A stretch of 64,000 nucleotides of DNA from Gnetum montanum (GCA_015680685.1 MNCI01001848.1:3200-67199), one strand, 5' to 3'; shown: positions 22,080-34,019, counted from the first letter of the stretch. The notes: generated by a model not told the origin, from the letters alone. Program-made: numbers and translations.

Positions 22080-23958
22080 CAAGGTTCTATAGCTCTTGGT
22101 AGTCACTTATTCTTATGATCAGGTTCTTAGCAATAGATCTTTGATTAGTGAATTTGCTCTTGATGACCTTAAACTCCACATTAGCCACTTTTAACTTTTG
22201 TTTGGTCTTCTTGTGGAGCTTGAACTTTGTCTCATAAAGGAGGTAAGAGTTGGCCACCTGTTTGTCCTCATTCTTGGGCTTTCCTATGGTTAGCATTGCC
22301 AAGTTTGCGTATCAAAGGTTGGCAAGCTCCATATACATAGTCATCTTTTTGATTTGCAACTTCTTTAGGTGGATCTTTACTTGATAATATGCATTAAATC
22401 CATGAAAGATGGGCTACCATGAATCACCTTGCTATTGGAGTTGCTAGATAACTTCATTCACCTTTTGCCTAGCCAACTTGATCTCCTTTTCATTGACCTA
22501 TTTAAGCATTTTGACCTTGTTCCTATAGTGGTTCTTCACTCATTCATATTTCAAGGCTTTATTCTTCCAAGCAATAATCTTAATAGTAGTTTTTTAGTGA
22601 AGGGTCCAAACCTCCTCTATCGAGAGATTCCTACTTTCTATAGCCTACCTCCTTAGATCCAAGTTCACCTTGGCAAGTTGTTCTTGTTGCTAGAGAATAT
22701 ACTCCACCATTTGATCTTTTTATTGCTTAGCATTCTGGAGGTAGTGGTTATTGTGGTTTAGCACTAGGTTTTTTTTGCAAACTTGATGAAGGTCATAGTC
22801 GATCTTATATATCATTGCTTTTGATAGTAATGCATTAAAGGTCAACATCTCCTTAGCATTCTTAGCCTCAGGGTATTTCTATTCAATCTATTGAAAAGCT
22901 TCATTCCTTGTAAGGTTTTGCCTAAGAATGATAGGGTTAGAGAGGCAGACTCTAAATTTTGCAACTTTGGTGACCAACTATTGATTACTAGTGTTGACCT
23001 TCTCAAGTTGTGCATTGATAATTAGTAGTTTACCCTTCATCTCTAATAGTTGTGACTGAGTAGCTGATATATCTTTCTAGAGATCAAAGCTCTCCAGAAT
23101 CAGTTGTCCAACTCCCACTAGTCATTTCAACATTTTCTCATGTTAGGAAACTCTCATTTTTCCACTCCCTACTCCTACTAATGCATGTATATCTACCATG
23201 GCAGTAATATCAAGGATGGATGTAGCAAGAGCATTGAGAGATTTACCAACTCGATCTATGAATACCTTTACTACAACCTCTTGGCCCTTATGCATTATGA
23301 ATAAGACCATTGCAACTTTGCCTTCTTCCAACATTACAGAGAAGGCTACTGCATTCCTAGGAATTTTAGCAAATGCTTGTTCTAGAATGGATATAGTAAC
23401 TTCTTTGAAATTTGGATTGGAGTAGATAGGTGCCTAGTTTCTTTGTGTTGAGAACAATGGTGTGATTTCATTATCCAACCAGTTGATGATTTTTGTGACC
23501 TTGTGTAGGTGGCTCATGGCTAGACAATAGATTGAAGACTCCCCACCACCTTTAGAGCCTTACTATTGTTGCAACTACTACTCTTTGAGCTTCCTTAATC
23601 TTTTTGTAGTTGCTAGCATTTTCAGTGTTATCTCCAATACTTTAGGTAGTGGTGGTGATTGTTGCTTCTCTTCTTGAAGTTTGGCCAAAGCTTTGTCCTT
23701 TATCATCTCCTACTAAGATGTGGCAGAAGTTCTATGGACCACATTATTTAAGTAGTGCGCTATACATCCCCTTTTGTGGAGTTCTCTGACTAGACACATG
23801 AAGGAAAATGTCTTCCTACTCTTCTCATTCTCTTTAAAACATTTTTCAATTTCAAGGAGGATGGGTTGCTATAGGTTGATTAAGAATTTTCTACTTAGAG
23901 CCACACATGCCTAGGCTGAGAAGGTTATGACCTTGCTTTGCCTCACCATTGCATTGAG
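22080..23958 (-). pseudogene. R4 accessory ORF, C-terminal (coiled-coil) part
   Basis: The minus-strand translation contains a 71-residue open stretch (22302-22087) with YLLYETKFKLHKKTKQKLKV and then EFKVIKSKFTNQRSIAKNL. It is collinear with NLYLLYKVEFKHYKD in the R2 ORF (19620-19720). Further upstream (22430-23160) K/Q/E/L-rich helices continue with many stops, and an open stretch at 23334-23143 reads MLEEGKVAMVLFIMHKGQE. The pattern is a long coiled coil of unknown function, homologous to the R2 ORF. R5 interrupts it at 23963. Confidence 0.55.
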
Positions 23959-23963
23959 ATAAT

Positions 23964-24759
23964 TGATGGGATGCGATATCGCATGGGCCGCGATATCGTG
24001 TACTTGATATTGAAGCCCGCTACTAGTTATATAAATAAGAGGTAGCTCTCCCTTGTTTCTCCATCTAGATCTAGACCTTAGCCAAACTCTTGCAGTTTTT
24101 CCATTCCAGAGTTAGAATATTTTCCATGTGCCTGTCGTAGGAGTTCCCAAAGTGAACAGATCTTATTCAAGCAAATATTGTACCTAAGCACAAGTTTGTG
24201 TACGAAAATAAAGACAAACTTTTGGATAAACCTTGCAATGCATGGACTAAGATAATTAGGACTTTAATTAATGTTATTTATTGTTCATTGTTTAAATGCT
24301 TTTCTAAGGACTTAATTTTTCTCAACCCTCAACTCTCATAGTTAAGTGCATTCAGTACGACTGCTTCGAGCATGTGCGTTACGCTTGGTAATCCTAGTAA
24401 TGAATAGCATTTGGTAACCCAATAGCATTACATTGGTTTAGGGTGTGAAATGGCAAGTGGGAACGGATACTGATGCTAGGTTAATTAAGGCTTAGTTAGT
24501 TAAAGTTAGTTAATTAGTCTCTTCACCTTTTCCCTCTTAGCATAGGCAATAAAAATAGAAAAGATATAAAAATCACATGCCTCAAGCTTCCTTAACCATA
24601 CAACTATGACAAATACAAGTAAGCTTGGGAGGACAACAACTAATTAACCTTAAGTGTTCCATAAGGCATGTAGGCACTTAGTTTGTGGAGTTCGACTGGA
24701 TCGCGTGTGTAACGCTCATATTCATATGGTTGAGTGTAGGGGTACCTCGCCACTCATCA
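23964..24759 (+). repeat. R5 5' LTR
   Basis: It starts TGATGGGATGCGATATCGC and ends CACTCATCA. A GATATCG palindrome cluster lies in the first 45 bases and a TATA box (TATATAAATA) at 24028-24037. The 3' copy at 30051-30845 is collinear throughout. Confidence 0.93.
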
Positions 24760-24760
24760 T

Positions 24761-24778
24761 TGGTGTCGTTGCCAAGGA
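24761..24778 (+). other. R5 primer-binding site (tRNA-Asp type)
   Basis: TGGTGTCGTTGCCAAGGA, one base after the LTR. It differs at a few positions from the tRNA-Asp complement seen in R3. Confidence 0.8.
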
Positions 24779-24905
24779 CTAAATTGTTTGTGTGCTATGT
24801 AGAACATAGGAAATCATCCACATCATTGGGAAGCTTAAACAAACCCTTAGGGTTAATCAAAAGAAAATTTAAACAACGGTCAATAGCACACCATGTAAGA
24901 TAACA

Positions 24906-26840
24906 ATGTCTTCTTCTCATAAAAGCATTTCACCACCTAGGAATCACATAAGAGACAGTCAACGGCACAACATACGTAACCACGAACCACTAGTTCCTCA
25001 ACAATATAGGGTGGTATATATTCATCCCGATAAGTATATACCCAATTTTACTTTTATCCTCCATCAGGATGAACAACTGCGTTGGCGAGATTTGCAAGGT
25101 AACATAGTGTTACCCCCAGATCGTGCAGTTCCCAACATGCTCCTCCATGCTCTTGCACAAATAGGCATGACGCAGCTATACACTGAATACGTTGCGTATG
25201 ATCATAACACAAAGGATTACCATCCCACAAAAGTACAACATTTAAGGGACTCGTAGCAAGAGAGCCACCATACATCATTGAAGGGCAAAGGGGCCTTGCA
25301 CGTTCTAAGCAAAATTGGAGATGGTGAACCAATTATAATAGGTTATCCATCAAATGATGTTCCCCCTCCTAATGATGGTGAGGAGGTGAGGTATCATAAC
25401 ATACACTCCATGATTCACAATACTAGTTCTGATCCCCATGAATACCAAGTGTTCACTGAGGAAACAAAAACACATGACAAGGACGAGCATTCATATCATC
25501 ATCACGATCGGGGCAATAACCACCAAAGAGAAGGTAAGAAAAATCGTCATGACAATGGTTCCCCTTCTTCTTCCCCTTCATCACATCATTCACCCTCTCC
25601 TTCCACATCAAGACACAGTCACAAAGAGCATAAAGGTGAGGATAAGGGTAAGCAAGATGAGAGAGCTCGACGAGACAGTTGAGAGAGAGGACAAGGGCAT
25701 TCAAGAGAATTAAGGCATAGAAGGGAATGTAGGAAACCACGTAGAAATCATAGACATCATGAGAGAGATGATCATGAAGAACCCCTACTAGCAACCTAGA
25801 ATATGTTAGACATCACATAGGCTGTGCGAATACCTACAAGGCATCAAAAAGATAACCAGATTAAGAGACTAGACATGAATAATATCCCACGGTTTGAGGG
25901 GGAATACAATGCTACTCTACAAAATCACTTACAGGCATTTTATGATGCCTGTGCCTTGCAAATTATTGAAAATGAGTGGCAAAAGTTAAAGTTGTTTCCT
26001 AAGACACTCATAAAGGAAGCACAGAGTTGGTACCAGTGTTTAGAGCTATAATCCATTAGACGGTGAAGTAAGATGCTAGAGCTATTCAACGATAAATATC
26101 AAACATACTCTAGAGTGTTCAACTTGTGTAAGCAGATCAAAGGATGGAAGCAGGGTAATCACAAACCTTTGGATGTTGCCATGGGCCAATATTATGCATT
26201 GCTACATCGTTGCCAAGGCCATGGTTATGCACAACGGGATCACCTCTGCCACCTCGTAGATGGGCTAGGACATAAAACCTGGAGAACCCTTGGGACATAT
26301 GCCCAAGGGAGATTATCTGAACTTAGGTCTCATGAAGTTCATAGGCTATTGGAGCAAGTAGCTAAAGAAGAAGGGGAGCTATAGAAAAAAGAAACTACGG
26401 AAGAGTATAATCGCGATCCTTCCCTTCGAAAGAAGGGAGTAAGATTCTTTGAGGAAGAGGATGAGTCACCACTCGAGGAGTTGGTAAATAGAAAAACCCT
26501 TCCGCTTCAAAAGTTAACAACTAAAGTATCAGCTAAGGTAGATCAAATGTGGGACTCCTTAGATAGTAGATTTGAAATCATTTTGAAAATCATAGAAGAG
26601 TCTAAGGAGCGAAGTAGTGACCATGAAAAGAAAAAGCGGAGAGATTCAAGCCATGCACGTGACAAGGATAAGGGAAAAATGACTATCACCGATGAGGTTG
26701 TGGATTCGGATATAGACAATGACGGTGGATGTGAGATCTGCCAATATGACCATCCTGAGGGATGTTGTCCAATAATCTCACATCTACAAGAGTCTGGGGT
26801 GTATGCACTCAACCCAAGACTTAACAACCGGTAGGTACCC
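24906..26840 (+). pseudogene. R5 gag (best preserved Athila-like gag)
   Basis: ATG 24906 (MSSSHKSISPPRN) opens 116 codons that contain VVYIHPDKYIPNFTFILHQD and DEQLRWRDLQGNIVLPPD. An H/S/K/D-rich low-complexity linker follows (25278-25760). The Gag core is at 25824-26384 (LDMNNIPRFEGEYNATLQN, KLKLFPKTLIKEAQSWYQ, LELFNDKYQTYSRVF, YYALLHRCQGHGYAQ). A basic/acidic region at 26481-26720 leads to the zinc-knuckle-like CEICQYDHPEGCC (26731-26769). Only a few stops separate long open stretches, so the domain order is clear. It would have made the particle core. Because R5 lacks pol, this gag could only work with enzymes from another element. Confidence 0.82.
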
Positions 26841-28190
26841 TGAAGGTTACCTTATCCCTTGGGTAACCCAAGACAGTTCCACCAATCATTAACATATTAT
26901 CCAAGTGGAACTCTGCCACAACCTATTAAGCAACACCAGTAGTGGCAATACCCATAGTCATGGGGGATGCCACTACCTAGGCAACAATACCCTTACCGAC
27001 AACTAGATCCTTACGGCTATTACATGCAGCAGCTGGTTTCTCCAAGTGACTCTATCAGTCACATGGCCCCATAATGACACTACCAAGTTTGGGAGTATTT
27101 TAAGACTCCCTCTCCTAGAAGGGACACCCCACATGCATACCATCCTCTGAATCCTTCCACATCTCTTACGCTGATAGTTCAATTGCCACCTACTCCAATG
27201 ATGCAAGGGAAACCCCCCACTCAACTGTAGCAACATAACGTTACAACAGTTGTAAACCTTCAACTCACTACTAGTTCTAACAACCGTACAAAGAGAAGAC
27301 CCTTCTTTAGAATCAATAGTCCAAACAAGCTCTCACAACCACAAGCAGTTGAGTCTATGACCACTCCTCCATCAAGAAAGGCTTTGGAGCTCCCTTCAAA
27401 TCAACAATAGAGCTCAACACATACAGTTATGTTAACACATACTGTCATTGACTGGATAAAGGTGGGCCACCTTCCCAAGAAACTCTCTGACCTTGGAAGT
27501 CCCTTAATCTACCTCTAAGTCACTGGGAATGATCTACGTAAGGCTCTTCTTAACTCAGGTTTCAAAGTCAACTTGATATCGCAAAAAATGTATAAATCCT
27601 GGAACTTGCGTCCACTCAAGAAGAGAAATATTCAATTAGAGCTGGCTGACCAGTCCAGCATTGTCCCTTTGGGACTTGTGGAGGACATTGTTACCATTGT
27701 GTATGGTTAGTCCTACCCAGCTGATTTCCTGGTGATAGAAATCAACAATAACAAAGGGGACTTCCCAATTATAATGGGGAGGGCATGGCTTAGCACCATC
27801 AATGCCTACCTAGGAATTTGCGATCTTTCCTTGGAGATATCTAAGGAAAACATTTATGGAAAAATCGAGAAGAAGAAGGTTCCATGCATCACATATAGTG
27901 ATACTGAGGGTGATGACACACAAGAATGCTTAGCATCTCCTATGTGCAACCGGTGTGCCTAGGAAACTTAGATACAAAGGTGACTGTATGTAGCAACCAC
28001 ACAACAAGAGAACACCCAGTGGTTGATAGCTAATCAAGAGAACAACCTATGCATGGAAGTAACCGAGGGAACAACTTGCAACCATGACAAAGGCATAGAT
28101 ACATTGGAGTATGAGTGTTGCCAACTTTCAACCCTTAATCTGAAAACATCAATTGCGAGAAGTTGAACACTTTTAAAGAATTTAAAAAAA
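26841..28190 (+). pseudogene. R5 gag tail and protease (catalytic Asp lost)
   Basis: The Q/Y/P-rich Gag tail (26860-27110) leads to a protease domain. The active-site motif reads ALLNSGFKVNLIS, with Asn (AAC, 27552-27554) where R2 has Asp, so the protease is inactive. It continues as SWNLRPLKKRNIQLELADQ, VPLGLVEDIV and FPIIMGRAWLSTINAYLG (open at 27732-27962). The PR-RT linker breaks off near 28185 within sequence matching R2 at about 12258. Confidence 0.75.
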
Positions 28191-29680
28191 TGCTCATTAT
28201 TTTGAATCTCTCCCTTTCAATTCAGTCATGGGGCAGATGGTCATCTATGCTAATTAATTGAGGCCCTCAGTTCTTTTAAGTTTTTGTTTTACACATTTTT
28301 GTTTTACAATTTCTTTAACTTTTCTTGTTTCTGTTTTACAACATTGTTTATACTTTTCCATTTCTTTATGTGTGTGTGTGTTTTATCCATTTTGTTAAGT
28401 TTGTCATCCAATAAGTGCTCTTAAGGATGGTATGAACCATACTCCATTGATTGCTAATATTTGGTTTTGATACTAAGGTATGTTCCTTTTGATATAGCAG
28501 GCAATGAGTCCACATCATCCATGCATCCATAAATTTCTATGATCTCTCTTGGCTTGGATCTATATAGTTCCTTTCTTCAAAATATTAAAACTATCAACGA
28601 ATCAGTGATTGGGCATTTCCCAAACTAAGGAAGGACTCAAGGATTGAAAAGGGTGTGACTTCAAGGGGATTTGATACACTTGTGTTGGCCATTCTCTTGT
28701 GTGCTTGGATCTCTCTTGAGTTGGTCTTTGCATGGTGTGGTTCTCACACAAAAACACAAAAAAAATAGTGAGAATTCAAAACACACCGCTTAGAAAAAAT
28801 AATCATTTGGGCTACAAGCACTGGTTATGGAACTAAAATAAACATGTTCCCTCTAACTAAGGCCCTTCTCGCTTCCTACCTTCTCATCTTTCATTTCGTT
28901 GGAATGGTGGTGGTTCTTTGGAGCAGGCATTCTTGTTACTTCGGGAGGATGGATTAGCCAAATGTATTAATGTGAAGTCACTAGATGTGGTTTGTTTGAG
29001 GTCAGAGTTGAAATGAGATTTACCAAGTTATATTAATCATTAAATACACAAGGGATTGTACCCCACCTTGTTCTTGAGATTCCATTCCATTCTCTTCTTT
29101 TCATCCTTCTTCCTCCATTTGTCACCTTATTACTAGTTGTATCATTAGTATATATTTTGGTTAACACATTGTTTTCTTTTTGGTAAATTCTTGCAGTTAA
29201 GATTTGAACTCTTGTTCCAAATGACATTCCTAGAGCCTACGAACTCTTTGAATGTGGGTTGGTCAAGGCATTAAGGGCATGAGATTGCTTTGGGGAGGAC
29301 CCACTGGCATTCCTATTTGGTGCATCCATTAAATTCTTTCCCTTAACATTGTTATAATCAACAATATTTTATTCATTTCCATCTTGACATCCATTTCATC
29401 GATGTTACAGTTATCTCTTTTTCTCCATCTTCCTTGTTTCTTTTCTTTTCTTTTCTTCCATTCTATCACTACTAGAGGTTCACTCTCAGTCATGGGGGTC
29501 CTAATCCAATTTTTTCGATTTTCTCCTAACCCCTACACCTTCGATGGTCATCATTAGTATATCTCTAGATCCATATCAGCCATATCACAACTTAGCCAAT
29601 GGACCTTACATCGAAGCAAGGTATTAATTACATTATGTTTCATTTACCCTTGCTAATATAAGACTGTGTTGTGTGTGTAG
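28191..29680 (+). other. R5 post-deletion spacer with a short intron
   Basis: From about 28190 the sequence matches R2 from about 15060 onward (FESLPFNSVMGQMVI-like end of pol, then spacer), so roughly 2.8 kb encoding RT to INT is absent. The spacer carries T-rich runs, a TG repeat (28371-28382) and a TTTTC run (29434-29457). It ends in a well-formed 60-bp intron (29621-29680, GTATTAATTA...GTGTGTGTAG). No other coding content was seen. Confidence 0.6.
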
Positions 29681-29863
29681 ATGGTAATCATGGAACAACG
29701 GATTGGATCTGGAGGGAACACTTGGAATGGATTGGCACTGAAGCATCTACGCAAGGAGCAAGATCAACGACACACTTATGGATTGACAACGAAGGATGCA
29801 ATCTTGGTGTTGGCAGTAGTAGACTTCTTCTCTCTTCTCTCTTCTCTCTTAGCTGCCAAATAA
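29681..29863 (+). CDS. R5 short ORF in the accessory-ORF position
   Basis: A 60-codon ORF starting directly at the AG of a candidate 3' splice site: MVIMEQRIGSGGNTWNGL..., ending in SLLAAK. It occupies the place of the large accessory ORF of R2, of which it retains almost nothing recognisable. The bases after it align with the end of the R2 ORF region (20164 onward). It is probably a deletion remnant and not a functional gene. The function is unknown. Confidence 0.35.
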   Translation: MVIMEQRIGSGGNTWNGLALKHLRKEQDQRHTYGLTTKDAILVLAVVDFFSLLSSLLAAK

Positions 29864-30039
29864 GGCCTGATGTCAAATGTATAAGGTGTTCAATCTTGTT
29901 GTCATGAACACTAGTTTTGTCATATTTTGTAATGATGATCCATTCACATGTCATCCCATTTACCATTAGTTCCATTTAGTTAGTAATCCCATACCTTCCC
30001 AATATTTTGTAAGGAACTCAAGGATGAGTTTTTATTTAG

Positions 30040-30050
30040 TCATGGGGGTA
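30040..30050 (+). other. R5 polypurine tract
   Basis: TCATGGGGGTA directly before the 3' LTR, matching the GGGGTA-type tract of the related elements. Confidence 0.7.
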
Positions 30051-30845
30051 CGATGGGACATGATATCGCATGGGCCGTGATATTGCTTACGCGATATTGT
30101 AGCCTACCACCAGTTCTATAAATAAGAGGCAGCTCTCCCTTATTTCTCCATCTAGATCTAGACCTTATCCAGACTCTTGCAGTTTTTCCATTCCAGAGTG
30201 AAAATATTTTCCATGTGCCCGCAGTAGGAGTTCCCAAAGTGAATGGATCTTTATTCAAGCAAATATTGTACCTGAGCACAAGTTTTTGTACTGAAATAAA
30301 GAAAAACTTTTGGATAAACCTTGTAGTGCGTGGAGTAAGATAATTAGGACTTTAATTAATGTTATTTATTGTTCATTGTTTAAATGCTTTCCTAAGGACT
30401 TAATTTCTCTCAACCCTCAACTCTCATAGTTAAGTGCATTTAGTACGATAGCTTCGAGTACGTGCATTACGCTTGGTAATCCCAGTAAGGAATAGCGTTT
30501 GGTAACCCAGTAGTGTTGCATTAGTTCAGGGTGTGAAACGGCAAGTGGGAATGAATACTGATGCTAGGTTAATTAAGGCTTAGTTAGTTAAAGTTAGTTA
30601 ATTAGTCTCTTCACCTTTTCCCTTAGCATAGGCAATAAAAATAGAAAAGATATAAAAATCACATGCCTCAAGCTTACTTAACCATACAACCGTAAAAAAT
30701 ACAAGTAAGCTTGGGAGAACAACAACTGATTAATGTTAGATATTCCATAAGGTGTGTAGGCACTTAGTCTATGGAGTTTGATCGGATCACACGTGTAACA
30801 CTCATATTCGTATGGTTGAGTGTAGGGGTACCTCACCACTCATCA
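30051..30845 (+). repeat. R5 3' LTR
   Basis: It starts CGATGGGACATGATATCGC (first base T to C) and ends CCACTCATCA. A TATA box (CTATAAATA) lies at 30116-30124. It is followed immediately by the ATAAT target duplication. Confidence 0.93.
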
Positions 30846-30850
30846 ATAAT

Positions 30851-31355
30851 AAACAACAATTTTGAGATATGCTCATTCTGCCTTAGTGAGGGCATTGTAC
30901 TCCTTGTAGTCTACTCCATAGCATCACTAAATCCACTACTTTTTAGCCTCTCGGTTCTCTTGGATGAACATCTCTTTCAACTTTATTATAGTGTTGGGCA
31001 GCCTAAGAGCTTCTACTATGGCCTCAACTGAGTAGAAGATGGTAATGCCATTTATTTTAACACTTGCATCTTCTTGTTAGTTGTTCTTGAAGAGGTAGGT
31101 TTCCCCCGTATACCTTTCCCCACTATTGGAGAAAATGGATCATAGTGGAGACGCTTGTAGTTGTGGTGTGAGCTTTAGGAATGATTTAAAGTTTAGTTCT
31201 TGTAGGATGGAGCCTAAAGCTCCTTAGTTTAGACCTTCTCTAGATAAGTTTTTACAAGTGTGACCTCTAGAATAAGTCTTGGCCTTAGAACTTGATCTTG
31301 CCTGGATTGGCCTATTCCTACTATAGGGATTAGTTTGACAAATTCCACCTTGTAG
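30851..31355 (-). pseudogene. R4 accessory ORF, N-terminal part
   Basis: Minus-strand continuation of the ORF interrupted by R5. It reads ELNFKSFLKLTPQLQ, RYTGETYLFKN, VKINGITIFYSVEAIVEAL and RLPNTIIKLKEMFIQEN, collinear with R2 at 17560-17820 (GETYLL, VKIKDIQASYSIEPIIEAL). It covers the start of the transposon-protein-like domain. Stops again fall at likely CAG or TGG codons. The region stops at about 31355 against the R6 LTR. Confidence 0.55.
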
Positions 31356-31932
31356 GATGAGCATCTCTTCCTTGATTATCCATACACATCTTGGACTTCG
31401 TGCATGACTACCACTGGGATTACTAAGCACAAATCCTAGGTACGCTACTGAGTTACCAAGTAGTCACACTTAAATGCTCGTAATCAAGTCGTACTCATTC
31501 CACGTTTTAACATGAGATAAGGGTGAGAAGATATTAACTAGGAAAGCAGTAAATAACAATTAATTAAATGATTAATCTAAGTGAATGCTGTAATGATGAA
31601 GTAATCTCGATCTTTATTTTCGATCATGTACATGTCCAAGTACGTCACACTTGAATAATGAATGTTGTACAATTACAATCACCACATTGCAGGCATACAC
31701 GAAGAGGAAAAGGGTTGAGAGAGAGAAATTGAAATGCTTAAACTAAAATTGACTAACTCCTTAATGATCTATGATTCCTAACTCTTCTGTCTACCTCTTA
31801 TTTATAGATGAGGAGACAGGCTACAATATTGCGTATGCGATATCGCAGGTTGGGTTGCGATATTGCGTATGTGATATTGTAATCGCAATATTGCATATGC
31901 GATATTGCGGTCGCCCAAATGACGACTCATCA
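31356..31932 (-). repeat. R6 3' LTR (truncated)
   Basis: Minus-orientation LTR of the R3 type: it aligns with 2736-3267 (ACACATCTTGGAC, CAAGTACGTCACACTTGAAT) and starts TGATGAGTCG on the minus strand at 31932. About 340 bp of the far end are missing. A TATA box on the minus strand is at 31796-31808. At 31815-31915 there is an expanded array of GCGATAT/CGATATC/GCAATATTGC palindromes. Confidence 0.78.
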
Positions 31933-32228
31933 TACCCCCATACTGAATGAAAAATCATCCTCGAGTTATAGTGATTACACAATGGATAAGTATGAGATTA
32001 TTAGATGAGAAAATGGGATTATGTCATAGTGTGAAATGAAAACAAAACAAAGACACAACACAAAGAATATGCTATAACTACAAAAAGTTTGAAACTCATG
32101 TAATTCCTAGTGGCGGTGGCTCCTCCATTAGTGCTTTCCCTTTGTCTTGTGCTCTAAGCTTTGAGACTTGATGGCATTGAAGTATGGCCTGGAGCTTCTC
32201 CTCTTCGGTCTGAGGGTCTTGTGCCATT
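31933..32228 (-). mobile_element. R6 internal 3' end, interrupted by R7
   Basis: After the PPT (TATGGGGGTA on the minus strand, 31933-31942) the sequence is collinear with the R3 3' region (GGTGGCTCCTCCAT...CTCCTCTTC). It stops at 32228 where the R7 LTR starts. The element resumes at about 62758. Confidence 0.65.
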
Positions 32229-33900
32229 TGAAACACCCCAAAAAATGCAACGTCATTCTCGCTTCACTAGGCATAGTACTTTGTGCAACGTTACGGTAGT
32301 TCTTCCGGATGAGAATTCTCTGAGTTTAGGTGGACCAGTTCAGCAAATTTTCTACTTTGGGCATGAACATACTTCACAAATCACCCTGCCTGTCCATCTA
32401 GGTAGCTTGCCCAGTTGATAACCTGCTCAAAAACGATGCACAAAGTTGGTAGCAGCATTCTGGATGTGCGAAACAATTTGGAAAGTTTTCTAAGGCATGA
32501 AGTCTACTACGCTATGCTACACCCTGCTACGCCCCGCTACGTAGCATAGCAAGCTTCAGAAAACATTTGCAAAGCAAAGTGTCAGGCTACACTACACTAC
32601 ACAGCGTAGCGTAGCATAGCAACAACCACTCAGCTAGTCTCATCGCCCAACTTCAAGTCCTTCAAATGTCCCTTTCCATTAGGAAGCAGTGAACCATGTT
32701 TGTTGCTATGCTACGCTGAGCTACATGGCACAACGAGGCGTAGAAATCCTATAGAAGAGACAGAAAGCAGCTTTGAGGGCAAGGTTAGCAAGGTTGCAAG
32801 TTCCGCAATGTAGGAATCAAGGTTTGCAGATTAGCCAAGTATTTTGCAACTAAGGCCAGATGCTATGCTATGCTACGCTACATAGCATAGCATAGCATAG
32901 CAAGTATGTAACATGTGTGTAGCGAAGCGTAGGACAAAATGCTATGCTACGACGAGCATGCCATGCTACGACACATAACAAAGCATGTGGGTAGTTGTGC
33001 GACATGAATACACTTCACCTAATTGGACCATTGGCATACGTCTCCAGATGCTGATGGTACAATTACGGCATGACAAGCTTACAGTTGCAGAATTGCAGAC
33101 TCATAGTCACAACGGTCATGCACATCCAATGGTCATACTGGTACATGCAGCACAAGCAAGTCAATGAAGTCCCAGGGCACGTGGCATCCAAACCACCCCC
33201 TTCGCGTGCCCTTTGTCCTATAAATACCCCAACAAGAAATGTTTAAAGATCCTCTCAGATTCTGGCTCTTCCCACTCTCTGGCTCTTCTTTGGCCTTTTC
33301 TGCTAGTTCTATTCCATTTTGATCTGATTCAAATTTTTTGTAAAGTATCCGACCCCTTCTCTGGTACTTAAGTTCTCCCCCTAGCACATTGCAACATCCA
33401 GCATTGTAAGCTTTCTCTTTGACACTGCAAGCAGTTAGCATTCCTAGCTAACATTCCATTTTGTCCCCCTTCTACCACCTTGGTAGAATCCACACATTGC
33501 CAACGCTTAAGTCCGCGTCCAAGCGCACAACCTGCTTTGCTCTACACATCCTGGTTACTCTCAGGATGTCTACACCCCATCATGCTATGCAACCGACCGT
33601 ATCCACCTTAACAGAGCAAAATTGTAGCTTCGGAGTAGTGCATTTTTCTAATTGTATATTACTTTATTTTTCCTACTTATTCCCATGTGTTGCATTATTT
33701 TCTGCTTTATTTACTTTCAAGCATTACTTTGCACTTTCTCCCTCGTTTTCAAATTATATGTTGCAAAAGGCTATATAGACACCGATTAAGTCCCTATCTG
33801 ATCGATAAGACTGTTCAAGGCACTCTGTATCCGCACACATACCCAACACAGTCCTCTTGTAGGTATGGGGTTGAAACTGTCGTGCTAGCCGACCACTCGG
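32229..33900 (+). repeat. R7 5' LTR (end uncertain)
   Basis: It starts TGAAACACCCC. At 32505-32990 it is filled with GCTAC/GTAGC and CATAG pentamer runs. A TATA box (CTATAAATA) lies at 33218-33226. It can be matched to the 3' copy only up to about 33710, because the 3' copy is truncated there. The true end probably lies between 33770 and 33950. A candidate PBS (TGGTGTTAGAAGG at 33951) is weak. Confidence 0.7.
33218..33226 (+). promoter_or_regulatory. TATA box of R7 5' LTR
   Basis: CTATAAATA, conserved at 62265-62273 in the 3' LTR. Confidence 0.6.
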
Positions 33901-34019
33901 TGTTTTTCAGCTGTCGATGTTTTTGGTCATTATAGTTTTCTGGTGTTAGAAGGAGGGCCTTTTGGTGCCTTTTCTACGTGTCACAGTAGTTTTGTGAGCC
34001 TTCTGCATCCTGATACGTG

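Larger units (their letters stand above)
23964..30845 (+). mobile_element. R5: Athila-like element lacking RT-INT, TSD ATAAT
   Basis: A complete 6,882-bp insertion within the R4 accessory ORF, flanked by ATAAT (23959-23963 and 30846-30850). LTRs are 23964-24759 and 30051-30845 (about 796 and 795 bp). The interior has a PBS, gag, protease, a sharp deletion of RT, RNase H and INT near 28185, a spacer, a small ORF and a PPT. LTR divergence is high near the U3 start (roughly 10% over the first 290 bp by eye) and lower further on, so it is not recent. Confidence 0.93.
20925..31355 (-). mobile_element. R4: 3' part of an Athila-like element (interrupted by R5)
   Basis: Minus-strand fragment. It has a 3' LTR (about 20925-21741), a PPT, and an accessory ORF running from 22080 to 23958 and again from 30851 to 31355. 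R5 separates the two ORF parts and is flanked by ATAAT on each side. The LTR lacks its distal end at the 20925 side, and the element stops at about 31355 against the truncated LTR of R6. No gag or pol of R4 is present. Confidence 0.75.

Noticed and set aside
28371-28382. TG dinucleotide repeat
   Set aside because: Too short to be informative and located in a non-coding spacer.
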